Source: Phorcus lineatus
Lineage: Eukaryota; Mollusca; Gastropoda; Trochida; Trochidae
Assembly (NCBI GenBank): GCA_921293015.1
Contig: OV121082.1
Span: forward strand, 52,658,971 to 52,722,970
DNA: 64,000 bases
Direction of reading: 5' to 3'
The first letter of the stretch is position 1. Each line of letters starts with the position of its first letter. The translations under genes were made by a program, and so were the position numbers. Under the pieces are notes generated by a model, which did not search any database, was not told the origin of the DNA, and was given only the letters and a program-made list of their open reading frames with translations. Below are positions 48,041 through 64,000 of the stretch, piece by piece.

Positions 48041-51000
48041 TTATTGAGCCGCCTCATTCTTCCTCCTCTCCCAGATCAGTCGATGCTTCTGTTTCATGTA
48101 TGTGTCCAGGCCATTAGCATTGGCTCCAATATCTCCATCTGAAAACACAGGGGCGTTTAGAAATAGCTTTAGAAAGACATATATACCTATGGTATTGAAC
48201 AAATTCATCGGTCCATTAACTATTGTATTATGTCTCGATTTAAAAAAAGAAGAGAAAAAACTAAAGTAAAGAATAGTAGTTTGGATTGATTGTTCAACAC
48301 GACAGGTAAATGATAACAATATTATAACGTCATGTTACAATGGTTTAAGTCAGCATGCCTATTTTTAGTAACTCAAATCAATATCAATTTTGGTCAGACT
48401 CAGAGTGAATTTGATATGATTTTCTGTCGACTCTCAAGTGACTGCTTCTTTACCCATCCAATGGACCGAGAAAAAGCTAATATGAAAACACACTTTCACT
48501 TACTACCTTTCAACGACATGGACAATCTAATTGCTGTTGCTGTACGGACAACTTACAACTTCTTCTTCAGTCAATCGCTAACCAATGTGAACTTGTCTCA
48601 TAACATTTATCCCTCAACATGAACCATGGATCAGTATCAAATCTACAAATTCAATTATCCATGTTTCAAAGATAATACGCTGAAAATTTGAGTTGCTTAT
48701 GCCAACTGGTTTCTGATGAGAGGTTGATTAAAAGTTCAAGGGAAAAGCCTGCCTCACACATATTTGAGGGTCAGGTTTCTTGTGGCCATGACAAACAGTA
48801 CAAACCCTTTTAGAATCTTGTAATTAACTTAATGTACTTGAGAAATGGGAAGAAGAGGTCTTGATCAATATAGATGATCTTGATGTATTTATCAAACCAT
48901 TCAAAACTACATGTGATCCAAAACTAAGATGGATGCAAATTATGCTGCTTCACAGAATTCTACCTGTAAATACCCATTAACCTTGTAAGTACATCCATAT
49001 CACTAACAGCAGAGGTGACCTAATATGACATTTGCTAAAAGGCATGCAGGCAGAGGGTCAAACAGGATTTACTTATCATATTTATGGCAAGTCATTCATA
49101 TCTTCAGGAATATCATTCTTTCCTTATTGTTGACTTTGTATAACAAACTTTACATTTCTTACAAAAATTACCAGCGAGGCCAACCTATCAAAGCAAAATT
49201 ATCTGTTCACAGAGGAGGGGAGATAACTCCACTCCAAATGGCATGTATTATGGTTTACTGTGTCATCTAGGTTTTGGACTGATGGAGTATGTAACAAACT
49301 ATTTCTCAGAAACTACTATGGTGTAAAAAGGTATCATACATGTCAAAATCAAACATTGTATTTCACTGACAACTAATCTACAGCTCCTTAAACCCCTTCT
49401 GCCATGTTGTCATATTTGTATACAGTTACAGATTAACATTTTACCGTTTTTACCTTTTTTACCACTTTCATTTGACATTCATACATCTGTTTGATGAGCT
49501 TAATTTTTGGTGTGTGTATAGGGAGTCTGAAAACAAAGTTCTTTTCGTTCTGGAGAATTCCAAAATAAGCGTTTAGGGCATGATTTCTAATTCTCCTTAA
49601 AGAAATCAATAACCTTCAGCTTTTAAGGGCACTTGATATTTGATAAAGGAAAGATATATCTGATATAGACGTGGTCCAGCTGCTTTAGCAACAATCAGCA
49701 CAATATTTCATATCCAAGTTATTCTCTCAAGATAAGCGTTTTATATCTCTATGACACAGGCATGATGAGTTTGAAATCGAGTTATTCAAAACAATGTACT
49801 TACATTTAATGAACCAGTTAGTTGAGGCCTCCTCGTAGTCGTCCGAGACCTTCTTGCACTTCCACTTGGCGTCCGGCCCCTCCCACGCCATACACTCAAC
49901 CTTCCTGTTCCGCAGGATCTTCAAGATCTGGTTGTCCACTAGTCTGTTAAACATAATGGTCATTATCATCGAGGATTCTCTTTCAAACAGCTACAACAGC
50001 GAGAAACTATAGAGACAGTTAACGTTAAATATTAGATTTAAATTACATATGTCAAAGCACCTTCTTGCCAAAAGTTCCCCCTCACCACATATGTACCTCA
50101 CAAAATAAAAAATTGCACCTTCTCATAACTTTCCTTGTATGATAGGCTTGGCAGTTTCGTTGAAATCAGTAGTCTAGCTCTTTCTTTCATTAGTCAGTGA
50201 GCTGCATTTCAAGTATAGTCTTGCATCCATGTGACTATCTTTTTATTTCATATGGTGGCAGGATAAAACTTTTAACTCTTATCAATTCTAAAAATATCTA
50301 GGTTGAATAATTTGTTGTTGTTTGAATCTTTTCAATCCCGTGATAAGCGCCCCCTTTTCAATTTTGAAGTCCTCAGGCATTAACTACTGCAAATACGGTA
50401 TCATGTAACTAAACTAAACCAGGAATATCCCCTACTTGTCTCTCCGGTACTGCTCCTCAGCTTCATAAACACAGACAGCATCACCGATCTCACACTCGTC
50501 AAATGTGGGCACTCGTCTATACCGTCTGTGGTAATATTTTGGTCTCTCTCCCTTCTCTTGGCGAGGAACTACAAATTTTTCTGAAAAAGAAACCAACTTG
50601 TTTTTTTAACAAACTGAAAAACTTGATAACCCAAGAAAATAGTGTATTAACAATCACAATCTAACAACAACTACAATAAAGCCTACAGGACTTTGTTTAC
50701 TTTTTCACTGAAGTTTATACTTATATGTTTTGATGCATATCCCCATTGTATAACATTTCAGTATTTTCAATGTGTTTTATATGCAATGGCATATATACAT
50801 CACAATTCCCCACATCACACCTGATGAAGGAATAATCATGTACTAACAAATTTTATGATTTCTTCACAATAAAGACAAATTTAATGTAATAAGATAAGTC
50901 ACATACCTGTGTATGATATGCAAAATAATAGATGAAATACAAAAAAATTATAAATGCCTGTGTAAAAAAAATTACAAAAAGGTTACATTTACTCTTGAAG

Positions 51001-52708
51001 AAATAACAATGGATATTTACCCATTGCTTGAAAAACATCATATCACCTAACTCAGATATTATTATACATATGAGGAGATTTAAACTTCGAAAATAATTCA
51101 ACTTTATGTATTATGATACAACTTGGGCAAAAACTTATCTGGAGCACTGTGATACAAAAAATAATTGATTAATTTGCATATGTCCATGTTGTTCACATTC
51201 CTGAACCCCCTTTCAGTATTGTAATACACATGCAAAGGTGTTAGTTCAGATCATCTTAACTTGGTTAATTTGCAATGAATGCACACCCTAAGATGTCTGG
51301 AATGCTGTACTGTTATTAAAGGGGCACAGAGTATGTTGTTGGGGTAAAAAATGTCAAACTTCATAAATGGTGTCATTTCATCAACAAGTAGTGGTTTAGA
51401 CTTGTGTATCGTGGCCTTAGTACCGACACAATATATTCCAATTCCAGTTTTATAAGGCGAGACGATATATCATGTAAGTATAGCCACCTGCGATTATCAT
51501 CAGGACACCACGGTTGCGATATTATACTTATCCCAATTCTCTTCAGTTTACGAAAGAAGTATAGATAGTCCACAAAAAAGTAATGTTATTTCTTGGGTAA
51601 CAATCAGTCAAATGACAAAAAACAGGGAAAAAGTTTAGATTTATTAATGAAAACCCAAAAATGGCGTGCTGCGATAACTCAACCGTAATTTTGAAAACTT
51701 AATCAAAGCAGACACAACGAGAAATTTAGGTTGGTATTGCTAAGTAGATCACTTAACTAATATACATGTAAATGGAATGCTGAATTTCAACTTCTTAAGA
51801 TATGACCTTTTGTAATTAACAATCAAAAACAAGAAAATGTCATTAAGTTTGCCATTCAGGAGATTGAGATGCAACTTTAGAAAGTGATTTGAACTTAACC
51901 CGGTTGATATATTTTGGTTCTATTTAAGCCACATACAAAATTCATGAAACATATTCTGTGTCACTAAAGGACCTCTCATCTGTTAGTGTGGATTATGACA
52001 TTTATAATATGTTTCTAAATATGTTCTAGATACGCATTCATAAAGCTTTAACACTTGTAAAAAAGCATTTTCTACCACTTGGTTTGGGAAAATTTAGTTA
52101 ATTCAACATGTTTTAAAATTCAATATCTTCATAGACAAATTTAAAGAATAACCACACAAAAAAATCAGTTTCCATTTCTTTAGATATATTTTTGATATAC
52201 ATACATAGTGCAAATGTAAACTGATATTTTTATATATCGTTTGCATTTTGTTTATTCATTAAATGTTGTTAGGGGGAACGCTTTCCTATAGTTTTTATTT
52301 CAAAACTGCAATGGTGTTGCAGGCCTAAGACTAATGCACATTTTAATAATATTTTGTACAAAAAGTAAATATCGCTACCATTCTTGTTTTGTGTACCCTC
52401 TCTTTAATTTTTTACGTGTTAAGAATGTGGTATTTTCAGAGGTTTGTATCGGTGCGTATCACAATTCTTATGTATTGGATATACCGATATATAAATTTTA
52501 AGAAATAGATCTACCCTTGACAAAACCATTTTGACTTTGCATGTTTCTTTCACGTTTGACGCTGAAATTGTTCAAAAATCAGTTATCACAGCTACCGTAT
52601 TTATGACAAATTATATTTATTACCTCTGAACAGAGTGACAGGTCCGTCTAAGACCTTAAAAAAGGCCATAGCGAACTTTTCATACGATGAGCCGTTGTCA
52701 TCGCCCAT
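48041..52708 (-). CDS. NDUFB10: NADH dehydrogenase (ubiquinone) 1 beta subcomplex subunit 10
   Basis: Four exons, read right to left: 52624-52708, 50436-50580, 49804-49943, 48041-48138. They join in frame to 155 aa (human about 172). This is an accessory subunit of mitochondrial complex I in the membrane arm, on the intermembrane side. The recognisable core is KYYHRRYRRVPTFDECEIGD followed by AVCVYEAEEQYRRDK, where the Cys-x6-Cys pair (DECEIGDAVC) is one of the disulfide-forming pairs of the family. A further Cys pair lies in ECMAWEGPDAKWKCKK. The N-terminus is MGDDNGSSYEKFAMAFFKVL. No cleavable mitochondrial presequence is visible, as in other family members. Head to head with RPL3, 273 bp between start codons. 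The gene is widened by repeats in introns 1 and 3. Confidence 0.92.
48640..49050 (+). mobile_element. Decayed LINE 3'-domain fragment, antisense in NDUFB10 intron 3
   Basis: The plus-strand frame at about 48836-48975 reads LEKWEEEVLINIDDLDVFIK then PKLRWMQIMLLHRILPVNT. This is the tryptophan- and histidine-rich region after reverse transcriptase in several LINE families (Lxxx...LRWxQxxLLHRILPxN). Neighbouring sequence to 49100 gives broken frames of a following zinc-knuckle. Heavily mutated; the ends are not defined. Confidence 0.5.
51317..51970. mobile_element. MITE in NDUFB10 intron 1 (family M1)
   Basis: The left end AAAGGGGCACAGAGTATGTT and the right end AACATATTCTGTGTCACT form inverted repeats. 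Shared internal blocks are GTCAAACTTCATAAATGGTG near the left end and a middle CAACCGTAATTTTGAAAACT. Copies occur at 7632-8070, 53965-54445 and 57255-58142. No coding capacity. Confidence 0.7.
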
Positions 52709-52981
52709 GTTGTCGATTTCCGAGCAACTCGCACCTCGGTTGAAGGTCAAGGTCATATTATTCGTGCCAATTTCCGTGAAGTTGGAAAGGTCCTTTACTT
52801 ATTCTCCCTTTTCAAAAAAATTTAGTTTTATGTCGATTTATCTCATTAGTTTTGGTTTCAAGAAATAAGTGTACATTTTACGTCAAATCCCATTCAAATT
52901 TCACTGAAAGGCAAGTGTCGTAAATTATCATTGCCGGAAGAGCCTCGCCTTCAGTCGACCTTTCCACTAGTGGCTGCCAGC
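52709..52981. promoter_or_regulatory. Shared (bidirectional) promoter of NDUFB10 and RPL3, with 5' TOP motif
   Basis: Only 273 bp separate the two divergent start codons. Close to the RPL3 ATG a pyrimidine tract CCTTTCC (52959-52965) preceded by purines looks like the 5' terminal oligopyrimidine start of ribosomal-protein mRNAs, giving a leader of about 20 nt. TOP mRNAs are translationally controlled by mTOR/LARP1 in animals. No TATA box is evident near it. The exact start sites are inferred. Confidence 0.65.
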
Positions 52982-58661
<5,680 letters not shown>

Positions 58662-58692
58662 GCTGCCAGACTTTCCAAAATTTCTTATGGGG

Positions 58693-58698
58693 AATAAA
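58693..58698 (+). terminator. Poly(A) signal of RPL3
   Basis: AATAAA 31 nt after the stop codon, giving a very short 3' UTR as is usual for ribosomal-protein mRNAs. Confidence 0.8.
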
Positions 58699-58699
58699 A

Positions 58700-60563
58700 A
58701 TATGGAGTCATATCAATATTGTCTTTATTGATAATTTAATTGTTTTGAACACGATACGAACTGGAGATGAAAGTTAAATATTGTTGCAAAGGGTGCGCTT
58801 GAGGTGTTTGACCTTCAGTTTGGCACAGTTTTGGCGAAGAAAAGAATCCATTCTAAACTCAGAATAGAATTGAAAACGAAATTCACCATTTTGAAACCAT
58901 AAAACCACCTATTAAAGCCCCTTTCAAGAGTATTTCATTTACATCACAGTTGCTAGTATTTAAAGGAAAAGGCACCTTTGTGGCTATGCTTTGTAGTGAA
59001 ACCTACAAGCATTGGCTTGAACTTCGAACATTCTATGGTACTAGTACTGTGCTGGAATTCATTGTAGCATTGCACCCAAACCTTGCTATATGTATAACAG
59101 TTATCTACTGCAGCTGAAGTCGCCAAGCCCTTAGCAGGCTTTGGACCACAGATCAGAAGACGAATACGCTAACCTCTGCACTATTGTGCCCCAATCCTGA
59201 TTAATCAGCTTATATGAATCCGCTCAGCTCCTTTGTAATACCCTGATCTTTCAAGCCAAAATACTTGTATCGCTGAGCCACGAATATTGGGCTTTTAGGA
59301 GGCGTTTTCCCTGAAAGAGATCAGGGTATAAGGAGTCAAGTGGATTCATCGTAGATGAATCCACAGGATGTCCCGCACCCACGGATAAAAGGGATAATTT
59401 TAGAAAAGGATGGTTAATGTTAAACTTTGAACAATAAGTGATAAATCAGTCTTAAATTAATCATCCACTATTTCATCCTAGAACTACACAGGAGACATTG
59501 TTGAAAGATCTTCAGTTCCAGATAATTCTGTGATCACAATTTGACAACCTTGATTTGCCGGAAGTGATAAGAGATAACAATTGTTAAAACAAGCGAGGGA
59601 TAAAAAAGGAACAAAACCAAGATTTTAAATTTCAGATGCAAAGATCTATTGAAAATGCGAAAATTAAAGCCATGGGCTCTGTAGCTCCTCAACCTTTGTA
59701 GTGTTGATGTTCAAGACTAAAATGCATACCAGATCTCCAAATCTCTACATCATAATTTTTTTTAAAAAGATAAAACCATATGGTGTACCTTTTAAGTCAT
59801 GACTAAATTCATTTAAAAACAACTTAAACATGCTTTTAATTTGAAATATACATACATCTCAACATCCTACCCCAATCTTCTGACTTCCAACTTCGTCTTT
59901 CTCCCATCCCTACATATCAACCAAACCTCTGACAATACCTTGGCATATAGCCTTACCATTTGCCTATTACTGGAACTGCTGGATCCAATGTTAGTAAAAC
60001 GCAATCTTGAGGAACTTTCATACTCAATTACATTACACAGACCATTTCATTTTGTATATATTTTTCTTATTGTTATTGACGTTCCTTGGGCATGTTAGAT
60101 TTCTCATTACAACTTTCATATTTTCAACTCCTCCAACTGCTGCACCCTACAATTACGGAATTTTAAGGGGATGTACCTTTCACCGATATGATATTATGAA
60201 TTTGTCACTTTTGGCCTGACAACCCTCCCTCCAAAGAAATATGAAATACTCTCGAAAGCGGCGTTAAAACCCAATTCAACTCACATCAGCCGTCATCTGA
60301 TTTAATGTACAATAATTAATATCAATTTTCATTGAGGAAATTATGAATGCCCAAACGTGTAAATCCTAGCGAAAAGATGCAGTTGCAAGATGTTTTGGAA
60401 TTTGTTCCTACATCAAATGGTACTGTATTTGTTCTAAGATAGCACTTAGGTTTAAAAAAATATGAAATCTTAATGTAGAGTTTAAAAAGACGACTTTTTG
60501 TCATGACAAAAAACTGATGTAGGGCCAAATCCCGGTTTGGTTTGTTTATTATACACAGGAACT
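58700..60563. other. Non-coding spacer with small repeats
   Basis: No gene supported. The minus strand at about 59103-59200 reads ATAGTGCAGAGGTTAGCG...GGTCCAAAGCC, which looks like a worn tRNA-derived SINE head. 60246-60285 has the AAGCGGCGTTAAAACCC tail of a common molluscan repeat. The hairpin MITE is listed separately. Confidence 0.4.
59214..59349. mobile_element. Hairpin MITE
   Basis: The left arm ATGAATCCGCTCAGCTCCTT plus TAATACCCTGATCTTT and the right arm AGATCAGGGTATAAGGAGTC plus AAGTGGATTCAT pair with a few mismatches. A related single arm occurs near 18030. Confidence 0.65.
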
Positions 60564-60852
60564 CGATATCGTCAGTAAAACGTATGGAAAAGGCAAATAA
60601 AAAAACTAGACCCCTCTATATATAGTAGAGTATCGTCAGATCACCGAAGTTAAGCAATGTCGGGCCTTGATAGTACTTGGTAGGGTGACCGCCTGGGTAC
60701 ACCTGGTGCTGTAGGCATTCTCTTTTTTCTCTTTCGTTTTTCTCTACATTCAAACACGCCCCAAACTTTTCTTACAAATATACTTTACTACTATATAGAC
60801 GGGTGTAGTTATTTTATCTGTTTTTTTCCTAACGTTTTACTGACGATATCGT
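60564..60852. mobile_element. Fold-back element carrying a 5S rRNA-derived core
   Basis: The left arm 60564-60630 (CGATATCGTCAGTAAAACGT...CTATATATAGTAGAG) and right arm 60786-60852 are inverted copies over about 65 bp with few mismatches. The loop contains a 5S rRNA sequence at 60631-60720, listed separately. No protein frame. Element type not assigned. Confidence 0.8.
60631..60720 (+). pseudogene. 5S rRNA-like sequence lacking its 5' third
   Basis: From GATCACCGAAGTTAAGCAAT through AGTACTTGGTAGGGTGACCG to GCCTGGGTACACC and GGTGCTGTAGGC, this matches metazoan 5S rRNA from about nucleotide 35 to the 3' end, with a handful of substitutions and one deleted base (GGATGGG to GGTAGGG region). The first third of 5S is replaced by the fold-back arm, so it cannot give a normal 5S. 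The internal control region (box A AAGTTAAGCA, intermediate element, box C) is largely kept, so it might still bind TFIIIA. Confidence 0.85.
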
Positions 60853-61009
60853 GATTCTGTGATATATCAAAAGTTACATGTATTGATCAAGAAATACATA
60901 CGAATTCAAATCAAAGTGAAATATTGTTGCGCACATTATTATTGAAAATGTATCAATTCTATCTATTCCATCGACACCAATGAACATAATCCATGACAAT
61001 GAACATAAT

Positions 61010-61665
61010 TTCAACTTCTTTGCATTTTTATTTTTACCCGTTTCCATGGAAACGTAACATAGGATTTCATTTCCGGACCACAACTCCAAAACTGTGAGAC
61101 CTAGCTCGACGAAACTTGGTATGTGCAACGGGCATCATGCGGAGATGTGCCTTTTGGGGTTTTCAACTTCTTTGCATTTTTATTTTTACCCGTTTCCATG
61201 GAAACGTAACATAGGATTTCGTTTCCGGACCACAACTCCAAAACTGTGAGACCTAGCTCGACGAAACTTGGTATGTGCAACGGGCATCATGCGGAGATGT
61301 GCCTTTTGGGGTTTTCAACTTCTTTGCATTTTTATTTTTACCCGTTTCCATGGAAACGTAACATAGGATTTCGTTTCCGGACCACAACTCCAAAACTGTG
61401 AGACCTAGCTCGACGAAACTTGGTATGTGCAACGGGCATCATGCGGAGATGTGCCTTTTGGGGTTTTCAACTTCTTTGCATTTTTATTTTTACCCGTTAA
61501 TGTTTCCGGAGCACAACTCCAAAACGGTGAGACCTAGCTCGACGAAACTTGGTATGGGCAACGGGCATCATGCGGAGATGTGCCTTTTGGGGTTTTCAAC
61601 TTCTTTGCATTTTTATTTTTACCCGTTTCCATGGAAACGTAACATAGGATTTCTTAAAGGTTGTT
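61010..61665. repeat. 152-bp tandem repeat, about 4.3 copies
   Basis: Units start at TTTCAACTTCTTTGCATTTT and contain GTTTCCATGGAAAC, CCGGACCACAACTCC, CTAGCTCGACGAAACTTGGT and GCGGAGATGTGCCTTTTGGG. Unit starts are spaced exactly 152 bp for the first four copies. The fourth unit has a 23-bp deletion removing the CATGGAAACGTAACATAGG part. Copies are almost identical, so expansion is recent. One unit phase gives an open frame, as expected for a repeat length that is not a multiple of three by chance. Confidence 0.9.
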
Positions 61666-62425
61666 TGTAGAAAAACAACATGATCACTGTTCAATATTCC
61701 ACAACTAGTATCCTTAACTACCCTTTCCCTTTGGCTGGGGATATAGCTGACTCTGTCTGCTTGTTCTTTTTAAGAATAATTTTTAAATCTTTATTATTTT
61801 TTTTAATGTAATGTCATAAAGGTCCAAGAGAAACTTGGCCGAATTGCGTTGTATTAAATGACAATTTCAGCACAAATATTAAACATCGGTAAAGCAGTCT
61901 GTTTATAAATTGAAAATTTAATTTATATTTGGAATTGTCAGAAGAAAGTACGGCCGGGTCCCTAAAACAATAAATTAAATTCCCGGGTCTCAATAATGTT
62001 CGTACATATACATTGAAGCCGTTATTAACTAACTTAGAAATATACTATGACTGTAATACAATAGAGTCACGTCATCACCATCGGTAAAATTTATATCACT
62101 TTATATGTATAATAGAAATTAGATAATATATGCATTCGTCCTAATTCCTTCTCAAATTTTGTAAATAAATGAAATGCAAAGTTTATTTAGAAAAATATCG
62201 ACAATGATTGATCGTATATTACCGTTATGCGAACAACGTGTTGCATAAATGTTCGCATTTACGTTTTGGTACAATATCAATTGGCCATTACCCCGGAATG
62301 AGTTACCAGATGTTAATAAATTCGATTGTAATTAAGTATCTGTGTCGTGCAATACATTTTATTTCAACATCAAACAACTCCGAAAATTTCATTGTCAAGT
62401 GGGAACAGAAGAATACACACTGACT
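61666..62425. other. Non-coding spacer
   Basis: AT-rich and nothing recognised; the promoter of the following gene is presumably here. Confidence 0.4.
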
Positions 62426-63701
62426 ATGAGTTGCCTACACACCCTAACTCTCTTGTTGATTTCAACCGCGGTGAAATGTACAATATTAGAAGACTATGTC
62501 CAAGCACCTGATCCGAGTTTTTCCTACCGTTTGCTGAGAAAAGAGAGAATAGACGGGGGCGATCTCTATATCTACAACATGACGTCACTACGGTGGGGGG
62601 AAGGTGAGACCGCATATAAACTCTCAGAGAGATACAATTATATTATAAACCTGCGTCGTTTGTTTCCATAGGTATTATAGATACATTTGAGTTAAACAGT
62701 TGATGATTTAAGAGTTTTGTCCTCTGGTAAAGGCCTACTATTTATCATGGAGTTAAATTACTTATTAACACCGCTAATTGGCCAATATTTGAGGCGAAGT
62801 ATCACAGTCGCCTTAATAATGTCCACCGTCGACATCTGACCGGCAGAAACCTGCCAGTTTTCTGAGTTTATTCCTTTCTTCCGAAAATTTATATCATTTA
62901 CAAGTGTCGTATATTGGAATAACATTATCGCCATGGATATTTAAGAGCAGATAATTTCCCAGTTTGTTCAAGATACCTTATACAATAGAGAAATGGTAGA
63001 TCGATTCAACGCTTAATTGAGACATATCCTCGAATTTGGTATTGTTGTATGTGCAAATGCTGTTGATAGCCACTTGATATAGATTGTCCGGCTTTACCTC
63101 CTAATGAAATTTAATTTCGTGCATTTATCAGCTAATCATATATCATAACGATTTTAATTAACACTTTCATGTGACCATCATATCCATGATTATTCACAAA
63201 TTGTTGCCATATGGATATTTTTTTACTCAAATGATTCATTGCTTGCATGTTTGTTTTAAACATGATGATAATAAAAACTAGATTAATAGAAGTGTAAATG
63301 TGAAATGGAATCAGGGACTTGATTGGTTTGTGGCAAAGCCGTTCAATAATTCCAAAGTCACTTAAGTACTGAAGCTGTCACGTTAACGAAATGTACTATA
63401 TATTAAATATGTAAATTCAAATATAAAAAAGAACTTTATTTGAATTATCTTCAACTGTCACACCATTGCATTATTAAGAATCTGAAATGTGTTCATATGC
63501 AGTTTTATCATCCAAAAGAGCCAAGGAATTGTACTTACGATAACAAGAGTACCATTATTAAACTGATTTTATGTTATCATCTCAAGGGCTGGTGAACAGT
63601 GACAGTCTGTGGTGGCATTTTGTAAGAGTTATCGTTCCTGATGTCATTAACTACCCTGACGCCGCTGTACTCGTCGCGGACGATGGAGATAACTCACAAG
63701 G
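62426..63701 (+). CDS. PhoPQ-activated protein / AprA-like secreted protein (first two exons)
   Basis: Exon 1 62426-62603 encodes a signal peptide (MSCLHTLTLLLISTAVKC) followed by ILEDYVQAPDPSFSYRLL and YIYNMTSLRWGEG. Exon 2 63587-63701 encodes SLWWHFVRVIVPDVINYPDA and AVLVADDGDNSQG. This is the N-terminus of the PhoPQ_related family (LDDYVxxPDPxYxW... LxMTSQxW... W.H.L.I..P), which includes Dictyostelium AprA and bacterial PhoPQ-activated proteins, with a predicted alpha/beta-hydrolase-like fold. In AprA the protein is a secreted proliferation repressor; the role in molluscs is unknown. Exon junctions are phase 1 then phase 2. The remaining ~400 residues lie beyond the window. An N-glycosylation site sits in YNMTS. 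Confidence 0.75.
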
Positions 63702-64000
63702 GTATGTAATCACAGGCGTCTTTTGTATATCAGTAAACCACCGTGGTTTTAGAAAGAGGTGTGTAGATAGATAAATCCGGTTTAAATTCCTACTATCTGA
63801 AAACGTAACGTAACGTAAACGTAAGAACGTTATTTACTTAACACAAGACGGATTATTGTCATTGTACTGCCGAAGTCAATTTTTTTCAAACGACTAAGGC
63901 TTGGTCATGTATAACCTAAAAAATGGATCCAGGAGTATTAGTTGAAAATTACCGGAATATTTACCCTGTCTATTCGAGACTGACTATACACATGCCGAGT
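63702..64000 (+). other. Intron of the AprA-like gene, running off the window
   Basis: Starts GTATGT after exon 2. No further exon is visible before the end. Confidence 0.55.

Noticed and set aside
60631-60720. Functional 5S rRNA gene
   Set aside because: The first third of 5S is missing and replaced by the fold-back arm; no normal 5S transcript is possible.
61398-61670. Coding frame through the 152-bp satellite
   Set aside because: It is a by-product of tandem repetition; both halves encode the same peptide and there is no gene context.

Overview
The window is nuclear DNA of an animal, most likely a gastropod mollusc. Genes are AT-rich and spread out, with many short exons bounded by clean GT/AG junctions. 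The two conserved housekeeping genes (RPL3 and NDUFB10) are metazoan in sequence and exon structure. The receptors are of the divergent ionotropic-receptor and intronless rhodopsin-like kinds that lophotrochozoans have in large numbers. The repeats include a GCGGCGTTAAA...CTCACTCACT tail that I know as a frequent gastropod repeat. No bacterial or viral genome is present.

Layout. 1-2840 is non-coding with a spaced 107-bp direct repeat. 2841-9957 is a complete 11-exon ionotropic-receptor-like gene (IR-A, 612 aa). 15324-16247 is an intronless class A GPCR (GPCR-A). 18154-19850 is a non-autonomous DNA transposon. 23258-30738 is a second ionotropic-receptor-like gene (IR-B, first exon not found), in the same orientation and with the same intron phases as IR-A. 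31292-35570 (minus) is a secreted nicotinamidase in five exons. 36842-38843 is a 5'-truncated LINE with a (TTC)n tail and a 15-bp target-site duplication. 42074-42905 is a dead Tc1-like transposon. 43599-44585 is a second intronless GPCR closely related to the first (GPCR-B). 48041-52708 (minus) is NDUFB10, head to head with RPL3 (52982-58661, plus). Two consecutive RPL3 introns carry near-identical box C/D snoRNAs that match the SNORD83/snR52 guide. 60564-60852 is a fold-back element holding most of a 5S rRNA sequence. 61010-61665 is a 152-bp satellite. From 62426 onward lie the first two exons of a PhoPQ-activated-protein/AprA-like secreted protein that runs off the window.

How they fit. 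The order IR, GPCR, IR, GPCR, all on the plus strand and each pair close in sequence, suggests tandem duplication of an IR+GPCR pair in a candidate chemosensory cluster. RPL3 and NDUFB10 share a promoter region of about 270 bp, and RPL3 doubles as a snoRNA host. Most other structure is mobile DNA: at least one MITE family has four copies in the introns of three of the genes, and a nested hAT-like insertion can be read exactly from its 5-bp target duplication. I found no convincing new multi-gene system. The strongest second-look items are the twin snoRNAs, the 5S-bearing fold-back, the 94-bp duplication around an inverted-repeat element at an IR-B exon, and the unusual GPCR pair.
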